A stretch of 7,138 bases of DNA from Victivallales bacterium (GCA_900769285.1 CAAGGB010000096.1:1-7138); one strand, 5' to 3'; positions 1 through 5,765 are shown, counted from the stretch's first letter. A program made the numbers and translations. The notes: a model not told the origin generated them from the letters alone.

Positions 1-200
1 AGCGCGGGCTTCGCCCGCTTCGCATACCGACGGCGCGGGCGCCGTCGGGACAGGCGGCGCTGACGCGGCGCTTTTTGCCGCCTCGCTTCGCTCGGCGGGA
101 TTCGGTCGCGCCGCTGACGCGGCGCTAGCGCGGGCTTCGCCCGCTTCGCATACCGACGGCGAGGAGGCCGTCGGTACCTCCCGCGCTTCCGCGCGGAGAA
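1..200. repeat. REP-like cluster of GC-rich hairpins with a 35-nt direct repeat
   Basis: A 35-nt unit at 1-35 recurs without mismatch at 127-161. Each unit carries a hairpin GCGGGC-TTC-GCCCGC (4-18 and 130-144) and the left arm of a second hairpin: CCGACGGCGC/GCGCCGTCGG (27-36/39-48) in the first copy and TACCGACGGC/GCCGTCGGTA (151-160/167-176) in the second. The loops differ while the stems are kept, which suggests selection on structure. A second 15-nt repeat, CGCTGACGCGGCGCT, lies at 58-72 and 112-126; only the second copy forms the stem GCGCCGC-TGAC-GCGGCGC (108-125). A last hairpin is CCGCGC-TTCC-GCGCGG (181-196). There is no convincing ORF. The array probably continues to the left of the window. 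It lies just downstream of the PurF-like gene and could protect mRNA 3' ends or act as a structural stop, but there is no T-tract, so it is not a standard intrinsic terminator. Confidence 0.85.
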
Positions 201-218
201 CTTCCAGCCCAATCGCGG

Positions 219-236
219 AGCATCTAGAGCATCTAG
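219..236. repeat. 9-bp tandem duplication
   Basis: AGCATCTAG occurs twice back to back (219-227 and 228-236), nine bases before the stop codon of the PurF-like gene on the opposite strand. It is AT-richer than the hairpin cluster beside it. No function can be assigned; it looks like a slippage or target-duplication scar at the border between the repeat cluster and the gene. Confidence 0.6.
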
Positions 237-244
237 AGAGATGA

Positions 245-1720
245 TTAGTCTTCGCGGCCGTCCCAGCAGTAGGTGCAGAGCTGTTCGCGGGGGAGTCCGA
301 TGGCCTCGATGAGGTCATCGAGTGTCTGGTAGCGGACGGAGTTGATGTTGAATTCCTTGCGGATTTCCTCGACCATGGCGGCGTAGCGTTCGGTGGTGGG
401 GTCGGCGTATTCGTCGAGGTGCGCGTCGTGGGTGCCCTCGAGCTTCTGGATGGCGCGTCGGGCGGCGAGTTCGAGGAGCGACTTGGAACGCGAGAAGTTG
501 AGGTATTTGCAGAGGTAGAGGATGGGGGGGCAGGCGGAGCGGACGTGGACTTCCTTGGCGCCCTCGCTGGGGAGTCGGGCGAAGGTGTCGCGGAGCTGGG
601 TGCCGCGGACGATGGAGTCTTCGCAGAAGAGGAGTCGCTTGTTGCGGATGAAGGTGGGGATGGCGATGAGCTTCATCTTGGCGACGACCTGTCGGGTGCT
701 CTGTTCGGTGGGGATGAAGCTGCGGGGCCAGGTGGGGGTGTACTTGACGAAGGAGCGCTGGTAGGGGAGTCCGGAGGCGCTGGCGTAGCCGAGGGCGTGT
801 GCGGTACCGGAGTCGGGGACGCCGGCGACGGCGTCGACGTCCATCTTCTCGTGTCGTGCGAGTGCGGCGCCGCAGCGGTAGCGCGTCTCCTCGACGTTGA
901 TGCCCTCGTAGCTGGAGGCGGGGTAGCCGTAGTAGACGAAGAGGAAGGTGCAGAGTCGCTTTTTGGGGAGTCCGGGGAGGAGCTGTTCGAGTCCGTCGGG
1001 TTTGATGAGGACGGCCTCGCCGGGTTCGAGCCAGCGGACGATCTTGTAGTCGAGGTTCTGGAAGGCGCAGGTCTCGAAGGTGGCGGCGAAGGAGTGGACG
1101 GTCTCCTCGACGGTGGTCTCGACCTCGGTGCCGTTGACGATTTCGCGGCGGGTCCGACGGACGGTCTCGGTCTTCTCGCCGATGACGACGGGCGTGCGGC
1201 CGTATTTGTCGCGGACGGCGATGACGCCCTCGCGGGTGAGGAGGAGCATGGAGCATGAGCCTTGTATTTTGTCCTGTGCGCTGCGGATGCCGTCGGCGAA
1301 GGACTGTTCGAGGCTGATGAGGCTGGCGACCATCTCGGTGGGGTTGATGCCGTCGCCGGTCATTTCGGAGAAGTGGGCGTGGGTGCTGCGGTAGGCGTTT
1401 TTGCTGAGTGCGTCGAGGTTGTTGATGAGTCCGACGATGGTGATGCCGAAGGTGCCGAGGTGGCTGAAGGTCATGAGCGGCTGGTCGCCGGTGTCGCTGA
1501 TGGAGCCGATGCCGGCGTGGCCTTCGAGGTTGTCGACGTCGTACTGGAATTTGCTGCGGAACTGCGCGTTGCTGATGTCATGGATATTGCGCTGGAAGCC
1601 CTTTTTCCCGAGGACGAGGAGTCCGCCGCGCTGATTGCCGAGATGAGAGTGGTAGTCTGTGCCGAAGAAGAGGTCGTTGACGCAACTGCCGGTGGAGACG
1701 ACGCCGAAGAAACCGCCCAT
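245..1720 (-). CDS. purF: PurF-type amidophosphoribosyltransferase homologue with degenerate glutaminase domain
   Basis: 491 residues, near the usual PurF length. Normal PurF transfers glutamine-derived ammonia onto PRPP to give phosphoribosylamine, the first step of purine synthesis. The C-terminal phosphoribosyltransferase half is intact: VPDSG at 301-305, a flexible-loop region ending RSFI (333-336) and the PRPP motif CEDSIVRGT at 366-374. Four cysteines match the Fe-S ligands of Bacillus-type PurF by position: C257, C404, and C482/C485 in the C-terminal LCTYCWDG. The N-terminal Ntn-glutaminase half is degenerate: the start reads MGGFFG, so the nucleophile Cys2 is Gly, HRGQ is replaced by HLGNQRGG (26-33), and the Asn-Gly of the oxyanion region is absent from LINNLDAL (98-105). 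A charged insertion lies at about 182-210. The ATG has AAGGA about 12 nt upstream. I recall similar MGGFFG proteins in Bacteroidota beside a normal PurF. Either free ammonia or a different role is possible. The gene call is near certain; glutamine-dependent activity is doubtful. Confidence 0.93.
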   Translation of the reverse strand: MGGFFGVVSTGSCVNDLFFGTDYHSHLGNQRGGLLVLGKKGFQRNIHDISNAQFRSKFQYDVDNLEGHAGIGSISDTGDQPLMTFSHLGTFGITIVGLINNLDALSKNAYRSTHAHFSEMTGDGINPTEMVASLISLEQSFADGIRSAQDKIQGSCSMLLLTREGVIAVRDKYGRTPVVIGEKTETVRRTRREIVNGTEVETTVEETVHSFAATFETCAFQNLDYKIVRWLEPGEAVLIKPDGLEQLLPGLPKKRLCTFLFVYYGYPASSYEGINVEETRYRCGAALARHEKMDVDAVAGVPDSGTAHALGYASASGLPYQRSFVKYTPTWPRSFIPTEQSTRQVVAKMKLIAIPTFIRNKRLLFCEDSIVRGTQLRDTFARLPSEGAKEVHVRSACPPILYLCKYLNFSRSKSLLELAARRAIQKLEGTHDAHLDEYADPTTERYAAMVEEIRKEFNINSVRYQTLDDLIEAIGLPREQLCTYCWDGRED

Positions 1721-1914
1721 AGTCTTTAAGTATCCTTACGAAGCTGTGCGCCTGGCGGATGCGCTGTCCGGTGTTGTGTGGGGGGGATGGGCAGCGTTCC
1801 GCCAGTGTGCGGGGGGTGAGTGGACGTCGGGGAGACGGGTGTGTGTGGGGGGGGGGCGGGGAGGTCGCCGGCGTCCACCTTCGGCGCCTCCCGTCTGGGG
1901 GTGCTGATGCCGTG
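1721..1914 (-). promoter_or_regulatory. C-rich, G-poor spacer between asnS and the PurF-like gene (candidate Rho-utilisation region)
   Basis: No gene is visible here. Read in the direction of the flanking genes, 1811-1864 has 38 C and only 4 G in 54 bases, including a run of ten C (1847-1856 as G on the plus strand). The asnS transcript would cross this unstructured C-rich stretch just after its stop codon, which is the classic composition of a Rho-loading site. A 7-bp inverted repeat, GTGGACG (1820-1826) and CGTCCAC (1872-1878), brackets the core. There is no T-tract terminator. The PurF-like gene start lies at 1720, with AAGGA near 1732-1736 as its likely ribosome binding site. I see no convincing -10/-35 pair, so the gene may be read through from asnS with attenuation. 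Confidence 0.45.
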
Positions 1915-3321
1915 TCAGATGTCGGCGTTCTGGGGTGTGCGTGGGAAGGGGATGACGTCGCGGATGTTCTGCATGCCGGTGCAGAAGCGCACCATGCGTT
2001 CGAAGCCGAGTCCGAAGCCGGCGTGTGGGACGGTTCCGAAGCGTCGGAGGTCGTTGTACCAGCCGTAGGCGGTGGGGTCCATGCCCTTTTCGGCGTAGCG
2101 TGACATGAGGATGTCGAGTCGTTCCTCGCGCTGGCTGCCGCCGATGATTTCGCCGACGCCAGGGAGTAGGACGTCCATGGCGGCGACGGTCTTGCCGTCG
2201 TCGTTGACGCGCATGTAGAAGGCCTTGACGTCCTTGGGGTAGTTCATGACGATGACGGGTCCGTGGAAGACCTTTTCGGCGAGGTAGCGTTCGTGTTCGG
2301 TCTGGAATTCGGCGCCCCAGACGGGGTCGTACTCGAAGGAGACGCCGTCGGCCTTTGCCTTCTGGAGGATGCCGATGGCGTCGGTGTAGGAGATGCGGGT
2401 GAAGGGTGCGTCGGCGAGGTGGGTGAGGAGTGAGAGGAGTTCCTTGTCGACGCGCTGGGTGAAGAATTCGAGCTCGGGCTGGCACTTTTTGAGGACGGCG
2501 GCAATGAGGAAGCGCAGGAAGTCCTCGGCGAGGTCGGCGTCGTCGTTGAGGTCGGCGAAGGCGACTTCGGGTTCGATCATCCAGAATTCGGCGAGGTGTC
2601 TGGGTGTGTTGGAGTTTTCGGCGCGGAAGGTTGGTCCGAAGGTGTAGACGCCTCCGAGGGCGCAGGCGTAGGCTTCGGCGTGGAGCTGTCCGGAGACGGT
2701 GAGGTGTGTTTCGCGTCCGAAGAAGTCCTGTTTGTAGTCGATGTGTCCGGTCTCGGGGTCACGGGGCGGGTTTTCGAGGTCGAGGGTGGTGACCTGGAAC
2801 ATTTCGCCGGCGCCCTCGCAGTCGGAGGCGGTGATGAAGGGCGCGTTGAAGTAGGTGAAGCCGCGTGACTGGAAGAATTCGTGTACGGCCATGGCGAGGA
2901 CGTTGCGGACGCGCATGACGGCGCCCATGACGACGGTTCGCGGGCGGAGGTGTGGGATTTCGCGGAGCTTGTCGAAGGGGAGGCGGTATTTGCCCATGGG
3001 GTATTCCTGCGGGTCGCAGAAGCCGAAGACATGGAGGTCATCGACCTTGAGTTCGACGGACTGTCCGGTGCCCTGGCTGGGGACGATGGTGCCGGTGGCC
3101 TTGAGGGAGGCGCCGGGCTGGAGCTTCTGGACGTCGGCGGCGTAGTTGTTCAGGGAGGCGGGTGCGACGAGCTGGAGATTGGCCTGGCTGCTGCCGTCGT
3201 TGAGTTCGATGAAGGAGAATCCGGCCTTGGAGTCGCGGCGGGTGCGGACCCAGCCGGCGACGGTCACGGTTTTGCCGGTCATGCTGGGATCCACCGCGTC
3301 GCGGATGAATGTGCGCTTCAT
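1915..3321 (-). CDS. asnS: Asparaginyl-tRNA synthetase
   Basis: 468 residues, the normal length for bacterial AsnRS, a class IIb enzyme that charges tRNA-Asn with asparagine in the cytoplasm. The N-terminal OB-fold anticodon-binding domain is seen in VTVAGWVRTRRDSKAGF (19-35) followed by IELNDGS. Class II motif 1 lies around FFQSRGFTYFNAPFIT. Motif 2 is FRAENSNTPRHLAEFWMIEPE-like, with the Arg-Ala-Glu and the HLAEFWM stretch typical of AsnRS rather than AspRS. Motif 3 is GFGLGFERMVRF from 435, followed by the family-typical IRDVIPFPR. Nothing is truncated. The ATG is preceded by GGGAAAGG about 9 nt upstream. An AT-rich promoter candidate lies 80-120 bp upstream, so asnS may be its own transcription unit. 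A dedicated AsnRS means the cell need not rely on the Asp-tRNA(Asn) amidation route. Confidence 0.98.
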   Translation of the reverse strand: MKRTFIRDAVDPSMTGKTVTVAGWVRTRRDSKAGFSFIELNDGSSQANLQLVAPASLNNYAADVQKLQPGASLKATGTIVPSQGTGQSVELKVDDLHVFGFCDPQEYPMGKYRLPFDKLREIPHLRPRTVVMGAVMRVRNVLAMAVHEFFQSRGFTYFNAPFITASDCEGAGEMFQVTTLDLENPPRDPETGHIDYKQDFFGRETHLTVSGQLHAEAYACALGGVYTFGPTFRAENSNTPRHLAEFWMIEPEVAFADLNDDADLAEDFLRFLIAAVLKKCQPELEFFTQRVDKELLSLLTHLADAPFTRISYTDAIGILQKAKADGVSFEYDPVWGAEFQTEHERYLAEKVFHGPVIVMNYPKDVKAFYMRVNDDGKTVAAMDVLLPGVGEIIGGSQREERLDILMSRYAEKGMDPTAYGWYNDLRRFGTVPHAGFGLGFERMVRFCTGMQNIRDVIPFPRTPQNADI

Positions 3322-3399
3322 GTGCTGCTACCTTTCCCTGAGCTGCTGAGACAAGCGTGCCCGTGGCGCCTTCGCCTGAAGGCCGTCACGGACGCAAAA

Positions 3400-3443
3400 G
3401 AATGTAATAACTATTAGTATATGTCCAAACTGCGCAAAAGCAA
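3400..3443 (-). promoter_or_regulatory. Promoter candidate for asnS
   Basis: This is the only AT-rich island upstream of asnS. Reading on the minus strand, TATACT (3421-3416, five of six matches to a sigma70 -10) has a weak TTGCTT 16 nt upstream. An alternative is TTGGAC (3428-3423) with TACATT (3406-3401), spacer 16. A dyad TAATA-AC-TATTA lies at 3405-3416, and CGCAAAAG occurs twice, at 3393-3400 and 3433-3440, flanking the island. The choice of -10 is uncertain. The leader to the ATG at 3321 would be about 75-90 nt. The rest of the 3322-3509 spacer shows no gene. Confidence 0.4.
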
Positions 3444-3509
3444 CCCCGCGCGTGTGTCTGGCGGCGGATTTCGGCGATTTTTTTTGTGTGTGTCCGCGGG
3501 ATGGGGTGA

Positions 3510-5297
3510 TTAGGGTGCGGGTGTGGGTGTGGGTGTGGGTGCGTAGAGTCTGGCGGTGTCGGGCATGCCGAGCTGGAGGAAGATTTGCTGGAGGTGGGAG
3601 GCGACCTCGTCGTCGGCGTCGAACTGCTGGTAGTTGTGGTTGCAGGCCTTGAGGAGTTTGGTCATGGTCTCGAGTGCCTGCTGAGGGTGTCCCTGTCGGA
3701 AGAGGACCCATGCGAGGCTGTCGAGGTAGGCTGGGTTGTCGGGTTCCTTGTCGAGGGCCTTGAGGATGAGCTGTTTGGCGAGAGGGAGTTGCTGGTTGAG
3801 TTCGGCGAGGAGGTATCCGTAGTAGTTGCAGAGCTGATGGCTGTCGGGGTTGAGCTGGTGGCAGCGTTTGGCGAGTTCGAGAGCCTGGTCGCGTTTTCCG
3901 AGCGTCCAGCAGAGCATGGAGAAGCGGTAGAAGAACTGTGGGGAGAGTGTGTGGCCTTTGGGGTTGAAGGTGGCCTCGGCGAGCATTCGTGAGTAGTCGC
4001 TGTAGGCCTTGTCGGGTTCGCCGAGTTCGGCGAGGAGTGCGTTGCGGAAGATGCGGTCTCGTTCGTTGAGCTTGTTGACGGGGAGAGCGGCGAGGAACTG
4101 TCGGGCATGCTTGTGTCGTTTGGCGGCGATGAGGACTCGGGCGAGGTTGAGGGCTTCGGCGGCGGAGTCGGGCTGGAGTCGTAGGAGCGCGGCCTGGATG
4201 TTGACGGCGATGTTGTGGTAGTCGGTGTCATCGGTCTCGAGGCAGAGGACGACGAGTTCGCGGAGGGTATGTGGGTTGAGGGTGGGTGCGTCGTGGTCGA
4301 AGTCGAAGCGTGGGAGTGCGGCGAGGAGTGCGTCGTAGGATTTGAGGTGTCGGGAGGCGGCGAGCATGTAGTCGAGCCACCAGGCGGTTTCGCCGACGGG
4401 GTGCTGGTCGAGCGAGGCGAGGTAGTCGTGGAGCTTCTGCCAGAGTCCGGTGGCGAGGAGGATGTTGCCGAAGAGGATGCAGGTTGGGACGGCGTCGCGT
4501 GGGCCGTCGAGCTGTTCGACGATGGCGCGCGCCTGCTGTCGGAGCTGCTTGGCCTGTTGGGTCTGTGCGGGTGTGGGCTGCTTGATTTTCTCGAGCTGTT
4601 CGGCCTGGCAGATGCAGAGGCGGGCGCGGGTGATCCTGGCGGCGTCCCAGTCGTGGATGGCGTTGCGCGGGAGTGCCTCGAGCTTTTGGAGGAGCGCGTC
4701 GGCCTCGTCGTGGTGGCCGTCCTGGGCGAGTGCGAAGAGCATCAAAGCGAGTCGGCCTTCGGAGTGTCCGGAGTGAATGAAGGCCTGTCGGACGAGTTCG
4801 CGGGCGCGGTCCTGCTGTTTCTCGTTCATGAGGATGAGCGCGAAATGGCAGACGTTGTCGACCTGGTATGGGTTGGCGCGGAAGATGGGCTCGTAGGCGA
4901 TGGAGAGTGGCGTCCTGCCGTTGCGGCGGTGCCAGAGTGACCAGTTTCTGCGGAGGTAGTCGGAGGCGGCGGTGGGGTCGAGTCGGAGGGCCTGGTCGAG
5001 GAAGTCGGTGGCCTGCTGGAGGGTGAGAGTGGGCTGGGTCTTGGTAAGGCGATGGCGTGGGGCGAGGGTTTCGAGGCGGAAGAGGGCGTTGCGGGCGTAG
5101 GCGCTCCAGGCGGCGGCCTGGCGGAAGGCGGTGGCGTCGAGTGCGGAGCCGGTCTCGGGATGGATGGGGAGCCGCTGCAGAGACGCAGACAGGCACGTGC
5201 CCACGGAGGGGCACGTGCCTGTCATCATCAGCGTAAGCACCACAGTCAGGATAATGGATTTCGCCAGGACTCCTTGTGATGTCATTCCGTGCTGCAT
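3510..5297 (-). CDS. Secreted tetratricopeptide-repeat protein
   Basis: 595 residues. The N terminus has a Lys (13), a hydrophobic run (about 14-25, IILTVVLTLMM) and a polar region, so it is likely exported; cleavage near LSA-S (36-39) is plausible. There is no good lipobox: the Cys residues at 29 and 35 are preceded by GT. The rest is alpha-helical with TPR-like periodicity. The clearest repeats are in the C-terminal third: about 450-485 (LGKRDQALELAKRCHQLNPDS), 488-522 (GYLLAELN...LAKQLILKALDKEPDNPA) and 524-557 (YLDSLAWVLFRQGHPQQALETM). The end is a Pro-Thr tail (587-595) made by a hexamer microsatellite. TPR proteins of this kind are scaffolds; the partner is unknown. The ATG at 5297 has AAAGG 10 nt upstream; an ATG four codons later lacks that spacing. 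The gap to the bS22-like gene is 84 nt, so they may share a transcript. Codons 25-37 contain a 36-bp palindrome (see separate entry). Confidence 0.9.
   Translation of the reverse strand: MQHGMTSQGVLAKSIILTVVLTLMMTGTCPSVGTCLSASLQRLPIHPETGSALDATAFRQAAAWSAYARNALFRLETLAPRHRLTKTQPTLTLQQATDFLDQALRLDPTAASDYLRRNWSLWHRRNGRTPLSIAYEPIFRANPYQVDNVCHFALILMNEKQQDRARELVRQAFIHSGHSEGRLALMLFALAQDGHHDEADALLQKLEALPRNAIHDWDAARITRARLCICQAEQLEKIKQPTPAQTQQAKQLRQQARAIVEQLDGPRDAVPTCILFGNILLATGLWQKLHDYLASLDQHPVGETAWWLDYMLAASRHLKSYDALLAALPRFDFDHDAPTLNPHTLRELVVLCLETDDTDYHNIAVNIQAALLRLQPDSAAEALNLARVLIAAKRHKHARQFLAALPVNKLNERDRIFRNALLAELGEPDKAYSDYSRMLAEATFNPKGHTLSPQFFYRFSMLCWTLGKRDQALELAKRCHQLNPDSHQLCNYYGYLLAELNQQLPLAKQLILKALDKEPDNPAYLDSLAWVLFRQGHPQQALETMTKLLKACNHNYQQFDADDEVASHLQQIFLQLGMPDTARLYAPTPTPTPAP
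3513..3542. repeat. Hexamer microsatellite, five G3 tracts (candidate G-quadruplex)
   Basis: Five tandem 6-bp units read GGGTGC, GGGTGT three times, then GGGTGC on the plus strand. On the minus strand they encode the Pro-Thr/Ala-Pro tail of the TPR protein up to its stop codon. G3 tracts with 3-nt loops fit the canonical G-quadruplex pattern. The G-rich strand is the template strand of the TPR gene. Unit number could change by slippage without a frameshift. Confidence 0.8.
5188..5223. repeat. 36-bp perfect palindromic element inside the TPR gene
   Basis: GACAGGCACGTGCCC (5188-5202) and its exact reverse complement GGGCACGTGCCTGTC (5209-5223) are separated by six bases. The total of 36 bp is exactly 12 codons, and it sits in frame at codons 25-37 of the TPR protein, right after the hydrophobic core of the signal peptide. 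It encodes GTCPSVGTCLS, a duplicated Gly-Thr-Cys unlike the rest of the protein. Each arm holds a CACGTG. Both the palindrome and its in-frame length suggest a small mobile palindromic repeat that inserted into the coding sequence, as described for Rickettsia palindromic elements. Origin as an insertion is inference; the palindrome itself is directly visible. Confidence 0.85.
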
Positions 5298-5381
5298 CAG
5301 ACAACAACCTTTATCGTTCCGCGACTGCCCGTCTTCGGCGGACGCACGCGACAGGCCGTTGCCACGCTACAAAACACAAAA

Positions 5382-5471
5382 TCACTTCTTCTTGTGGCGC
5401 AGAGCCTTGAGCTGCTTGCGGCGCTTGTGCTTCGCGATCTTCTTGCGGCGCTTCTTCTTGACAGAACCCAT
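5382..5471 (-). CDS. bS22/AURKAIP1 (COX24)-type ribosomal mini-protein
   Basis: 29 residues starting MGSVKKKRRKKIAKHKRR and ending LRHKKK; more than half are Lys or Arg. It matches the AURKAIP1/COX24 domain family, which includes actinobacterial bS22 (starting MGSVIKKRRKRM in mycobacteria) and mitochondrial small-subunit protein mS38. Those proteins sit in the small ribosomal subunit near the decoding region and contact 16S rRNA, so a ribosomal role here is likely. AGAGG lies about 6 nt before the ATG, and a promoter candidate lies 30-60 bp upstream. Genes this short are often missed by automatic callers. A second overlapping frame (5311-5667, minus) is a shadow. Confidence 0.92.
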   Translation of the reverse strand: MGSVKKKRRKKIAKHKRRKQLKALRHKKK

Positions 5472-5503
5472 GATCGACCTCTTGACTGTTTAGTGTTGAC
5501 GAA

Positions 5504-5532
5504 ATGTTACCACTTGACGGATAATCAGTAAA
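5504..5532 (-). promoter_or_regulatory. Promoter candidate for the bS22-like gene
   Basis: On the minus strand TTTACT (5532-5527), a 17-nt spacer and TAACAT (5509-5504) make a sigma70-like pair, four of six matches each, with an extended -10 TG at one base before the hexamer. A transcript would start near 5497 and have a leader of about 26 nt containing AGAGG. The surrounding 5475-5560 stretch is clearly AT-richer than the genes. GTCAA occurs three times in this leader (complement of TTGAC at 5482, 5496 and 5514). Confidence 0.4.
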
Positions 5533-5656
5533 ATCTGACAAATCAAGACTATAACGCCTCGGAGACGAATTTTCAAGTGTGCGCGGGGGAAATTTGGGGT
5601 GGTGTCGGCGTTTCTGCGCGTTGGAACTGCTTTTATCCACAAAAGACACAAATGGC

Positions 5657-5746
5657 TCAAAAAGCACTTCGTTCGGCGGCGATGGCGCTGGCTCCGAGTG
5701 CGGCTGCGCCGAGCAGCCCGGCGAGGAACGGTTGCATGTGCGTCAT
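5657..5746 (-). CDS. Possible small hydrophobic peptide (29 codons)
   Basis: An ATG frame begins 19 nt after the stop of the phosphodiester glycosidase gene and ends in TGA. The peptide has one hydrophobic Ala/Leu/Gly-rich stretch (FLAGLLGAAALGASAIAA, about residues 7-24), long enough for one membrane helix, and a short charged end. Most codons in the first 24 end in G or C, as in the neighbouring genes. A second ATG at 5737 has AGAAGA about 8 nt upstream and may be the better start, giving 26 residues. No family is recognised. Chance occurrence in GC-rich DNA is a real alternative. Confidence 0.3.
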   Translation of the reverse strand: MTHMQPFLAGLLGAAALGASAIAAERSAF

Positions 5747-5765
5747 CTTCTGTGGTGGGTGGGTG

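Noticed and set aside
1..200. Direct repeats as a CRISPR array
   Set aside because: There are only two copies, the units are hairpin-rich without regular unique spacers of constant length, and no cas genes are present.
419..1258. Long plus-strand open frames opposite the PurF-like gene, and similar ones opposite asnS, the TPR gene and the glycosidase
   Set aside because: High GC at third positions of the minus-strand genes removes stop codons on the other strand. The products are low-complexity (Gly/Asp/Glu/Val or Arg/Pro rich) and match no family.
3450..3500. T8 run at 3479-3486 as a plus-strand terminator
   Set aside because: There is no plus-strand gene to its left, and the preceding sequence (GGCGGCGGATTTCGGCG) forms no good stem.
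5188..5223. Palindrome as an intrinsic terminator
   Set aside because: It lies inside the TPR reading frame near its start and has no T-tract on either strand.
5210..5240. Lipoprotein signal in the TPR protein at Cys29 or Cys35
   Set aside because: Positions -3 to -1 (TGT or VGT) do not fit the lipobox, and both cysteines come from the palindromic element.
5260..5285. Internal ATG at 5285 as the start of the TPR protein
   Set aside because: The AAAGG upstream is correctly spaced for the ATG at 5297 (10 nt) and too far from 5285.
5311..5667. 118-codon minus-strand frame across the bS22-like gene
   Set aside because: It overlaps the bS22-like gene in another frame, lacks family features, and crosses the AT-rich promoter region.
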